From Bacteroidales bacterium (GTDB taxonomy: Bacteria > Bacteroidota > Bacteroidia > Bacteroidales > F082), in contig JADYZK010000428.1 of the NCBI GenBank assembly GCA_020853175.1, positions 1 through 14,740 on the forward strand: a stretch of 14,740 bases of DNA. Reading direction: 5' to 3'. The number at the start of each line of letters is the position of its first letter. Position 1 is the first letter of the stretch. The notes under the pieces were generated by a model. The model did no database searches. It worked only from the letters and a program-made list of their open reading frames with translations, and was not told the DNA's origin. The position numbers and the translations under genes were made by a program. Below, in pieces: positions 12,440-14,740 of this stretch.

Positions 12440-14740
12440 ATGGACAACTACAATTTTCTAAACAGTAACGATCCGGCTGCCATTGAAGAACGCTATCAAC
12501 AATTCAAAAACAACCCACAAGAGCTCGATGAGGGCTGGAGGAGGTTTTTTGAAGGATTTGATTTTGCTTCGCAAAACTATTCTTCAGGCCCCAAAACCGG
12601 TGTAAAAACTTTGAGCGAATTCAAGGTGCTTGGCCTTATTGACGATTACCGCAAAAGAGGACATTTGTTTACCGCAACCAACCCCGTTCGCAAAAGAAGA
12701 AACTACTTTCCCACCTTAGCCATTGAAAATTATGGCTTAACCTCCAAAGACCTCGACACCGTTTTTGAAGCAGGAAATGAAATAGGCCTTGGCCCTGTAT
12801 CACTCAAAAAAATTATCGAAGCCCTCGAACAGACCTATTGTAGGTCGTTTGGCGCCGAATTCATGTTCATCCGCAATGTTGAAATCAACAAATGGATGCT
12901 CGAAAAAATGGAAAAAGGGCGCAACACCCCCCACTATACGGTGTCTGACAAACGCTATATTCTTCAAAAACTCGACAGAGCGGTTAATTTTGAGAAGTTT
13001 ATCCACAAAAAATTTCCGGGTCAAAAACGTTTCTCCCTCGAAGGTGCCGAATCGCTCATCCCGGCTTTGGATGCCATCATGGAAAAAGGCGCTGAACTGG
13101 GAACGGTGGAGTTTGTGATCGGAATGGCACATCGCGGAAGACTCAACGTGCTGACCAACATTCTACGTAAGCCCTACCTCGAAATTTTTAGCGAGTTTGA
13201 AGGCAAAGAATATGAAGATGAAACCCTCCTCGGCGACGTGAAATACCACCTTGGTTACACCTCAGTGCGCAAAGCCACTAACGGAAAAACCATCAAAATG
13301 ACCCTTTCGCCCAACCCTTCGCACCTTGAAGCCGTTGATCCGGTGGTGCAAGGCATCGCGAGAGCAAAAGTGGATCTAATATATAAAGGTGATTACAGCA
13401 AGGTGACCCCCATTCTGATTCATGGTGATGCCAGCATTGCCGGACAAGGAATCATTTACGAAATTGCCCAAATGTCGGAGCTGAAAGGCTACAAAACCGG
13501 CGGCACCGTACATCTTGTCATTAACAACCAAATTGGGTTCACCACCGACTACCTCGATGCACGTTCCAGCGTGTATTGCACCGATATTGCAAAAGTTACC
13601 CAGTCGCCCGTGTTTCATGTGAATGGCGACGACCCCGAAGCAGTGGTATATGCCGTGCAAACTGCCCTCGAGTTTCGTGAAAAATTCCATAAAGATGTTT
13701 ATGTTGACCTGCTTTGCTACCGCAGATACGGCCACAACGAAGGCGATGAACCGCGCTTTACCCAACCGATATTGTATAAGGTGATTGAAAAGCACCCCAA
13801 TCCCCGCGAGGTATATGCCCAACGGATGCTCAAGGAAGGAATTTATACCCAAGAGGAGCTGAACAGCATTGAACAGCACCACAACGAAATATTAGAAAAC
13901 AGCCTCAAAGGCGCGAAAGAAAAGCTGAAAGCAAACATCACAAATTTCCTGCAAGAAACCTGGAAAGATATTCGCAAAGCTACCAAAGATGATTTTCACG
14001 ATTCGCTTGAAACAGGATTCGAGAGAGAAAAGCTCGATAAAATTGCGCAGCAACTCACACAACTACCTGATTCGCTAAACTTTTTCAGAAAAACAATCAA
14101 GCTGCAAGAGCAACGCCACGAAACCTATTTCAACGAAAACATCGTGGATTGGGCCATGGCCGAGCTATTGGCTTATGGCAGTTTGCTGCTCGAAAAACAC
14201 CATGTGCGCTTGAGCGGACAAGATGTGGCCAGAGGAACATTTTCGCACCGCCACGCTGTGTTAAGGGTTGAAGATTCGGAGCAAGAGTTTGTTCCCCTGA
14301 ACAATATTGACAAAGACCAGGCTCTTTTTGAGGTTTATAACTCCCTCCTTTCGGAGTATGGCGTACTTGGTTTTGAATATGGCTACGCGCTGGCTTCGCC
14401 CTATACCCTTACCCTTTGGGAGGCGCAGTTTGGCGATTTCAACAACGGAGCACAGATAATCTTCGACCAGTTTATTTCGAGTGCCGAAGAAAAATGGAAC
14501 GTAATGAACGACCTTGTGGTGCTGCTTCCCCACGGCTACGAAGGCCAAGGACCCGAGCATAGCAGTGCCCGCATCGAACGGTTTATGACCCTTTGTGCCG
14601 AAAACAACATCCAAGTGGCCAATTGCACTACACCGGCCAATTTCTTCCACATCTTGCGACGGCAGGTCAAACGTCCTTTCCGCAAGCCTTTGGTTATTTT
14701 TACTCCCAAAAGCTTGTTGAGACACCCCAAATGTATCTCT
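12440..14740 (+). CDS. sucA: 2-oxoglutarate dehydrogenase E1 component (3' end cut by window)
   Basis: Thiamine-dependent E1 subunit of the 2-oxoglutarate dehydrogenase complex, which decarboxylates 2-oxoglutarate and passes the succinyl group to the E2 lipoyl domain. The frame is open from ATG 12440 to the last base: 767 codons, no stop. The family is about 930 residues, so roughly the last 160 lie outside. The N-terminus (MDNYNFLNSNDPAAIEERY, then DEGWRRFFEGF) is the E2-binding segment of OdhA/SucA. Conserved parts follow: RFSLEGAESLIPALDAI near 197-213, GMAHRGRLNVL (228-238), the ThDP/Mg motif HGDASIAGQG (328-337), INNQIGFTT, YRRYGHNEGDEP with His432, SGQDVARGTFSHRHAV, LPHGYEGQGPEHSS, and TPKSLLRHP (755-763). 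Length and motifs look intact. sucB (E2) would be expected downstream. Its neighbour korAB performs the same carbon step with ferredoxin. Confidence 0.97.
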   Translation, partial: MDNYNFLNSNDPAAIEERYQQFKNNPQELDEGWRRFFEGFDFASQNYSSGPKTGVKTLSEFKVLGLIDDYRKRGHLFTATNPVRKRRNYFPTLAIENYGLTSKDLDTVFEAGNEIGLGPVSLKKIIEALEQTYCRSFGAEFMFIRNVEINKWMLEKMEKGRNTPHYTVSDKRYILQKLDRAVNFEKFIHKKFPGQKRFSLEGAESLIPALDAIMEKGAELGTVEFVIGMAHRGRLNVLTNILRKPYLEIFSEFEGKEYEDETLLGDVKYHLGYTSVRKATNGKTIKMTLSPNPSHLEAVDPVVQGIARAKVDLIYKGDYSKVTPILIHGDASIAGQGIIYEIAQMSELKGYKTGGTVHLVINNQIGFTTDYLDARSSVYCTDIAKVTQSPVFHVNGDDPEAVVYAVQTALEFREKFHKDVYVDLLCYRRYGHNEGDEPRFTQPILYKVIEKHPNPREVYAQRMLKEGIYTQEELNSIEQHHNEILENSLKGAKEKLKANITNFLQETWKDIRKATKDDFHDSLETGFEREKLDKIAQQLTQLPDSLNFFRKTIKLQEQRHETYFNENIVDWAMAELLAYGSLLLEKHHVRLSGQDVARGTFSHRHAVLRVEDSEQEFVPLNNIDKDQALFEVYNSLLSEYGVLGFEYGYALASPYTLTLWEAQFGDFNNGAQIIFDQFISSAEEKWNVMNDLVVLLPHGYEGQGPEHSSARIERFMTLCAENNIQVANCTTPANFFHILRRQVKRPFRKPLVIFTPKSLLRHPKCIS

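Noticed and set aside
12535..12545. AGGAGG-like sequence near 12540 as an internal ribosome binding site
   Set aside because: It encodes the Arg-Arg of the conserved WRRFFEGF segment of SucA, and Bacteroidota seldom depend on such sites.
12800..13132. A 110-codon minus-strand frame, with similar long minus-strand frames at 13376-13882 and 14261-14725
   Set aside because: All lie antisense to sucA, which shows continuous E1 family conservation on the + strand.
1..14740. CRISPR arrays, tRNA or rRNA genes, insertion sequences, phage or toxin-antitoxin genes
   Set aside because: I saw no regularly spaced repeats, no cloverleaf with a CCA-type end, no terminal inverted repeats flanking a transposase, and no matching protein families.

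Overview
The window reads as a chromosomal stretch from a member of the Bacteroidota (Bacteroidetes). The evidence is a SusD-type lipoprotein beside a secreted glycoside hydrolase, several promoter boxes of the Bacteroidetes form TAnnTTTG, few Shine-Dalgarno-like sequences before starts, and lipoprotein signals typical of the phylum. I cannot name a genus from sequence alone.

Layout: (1) 1-3027, + strand, is the end of a polysaccharide utilisation locus: possibly the last codons of a SusC receptor, a SusD-like glycan-binding lipoprotein, a strong hairpin, and a GH30 glycosidase lipoprotein. Substrate is probably a beta-glucan, with beta-1,6-glucan the best guess. (2) 3098-5511, - strand, is a tightly packed three-gene operon: ABC ATPase (GTG start), ABC-2 permease, and an exported LolA-fold-like protein, joined by a TAAATG junction and an ATGA overlap. 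A doubtful small basic ORF lies immediately upstream. (3) 5880-6173, - strand, is an FtsB/DivIC-like division protein. Divergent from it are a SixA-like histidine phosphatase and a complete polyphosphate kinase PPK1, followed by a hairpin able to terminate both converging strands. (4) 8901-14740 is a 2-oxoglutarate oxidation region. korA-korB (2-oxoglutarate:ferredoxin oxidoreductase) lie on the - strand. A 55-residue 2[4Fe-4S] ferredoxin is divergent from them, and then comes sucA, the E1 subunit of 2-oxoglutarate dehydrogenase, cut by the window end after 767 codons.

Region 4 is the most interesting part. Two chemically different enzymes for the same TCA-cycle step, one passing electrons to ferredoxin and one to NAD+ through E2/E3, are neighbours with the likely ferredoxin acceptor between them. 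Inverted repeats lie in both control regions and could be operators, but this is inferred. Most of the window is recognisable core or PUL content. I found no CRISPR array, RNA gene, insertion sequence or clear phage/defence genes, and no convincing wholly novel system.
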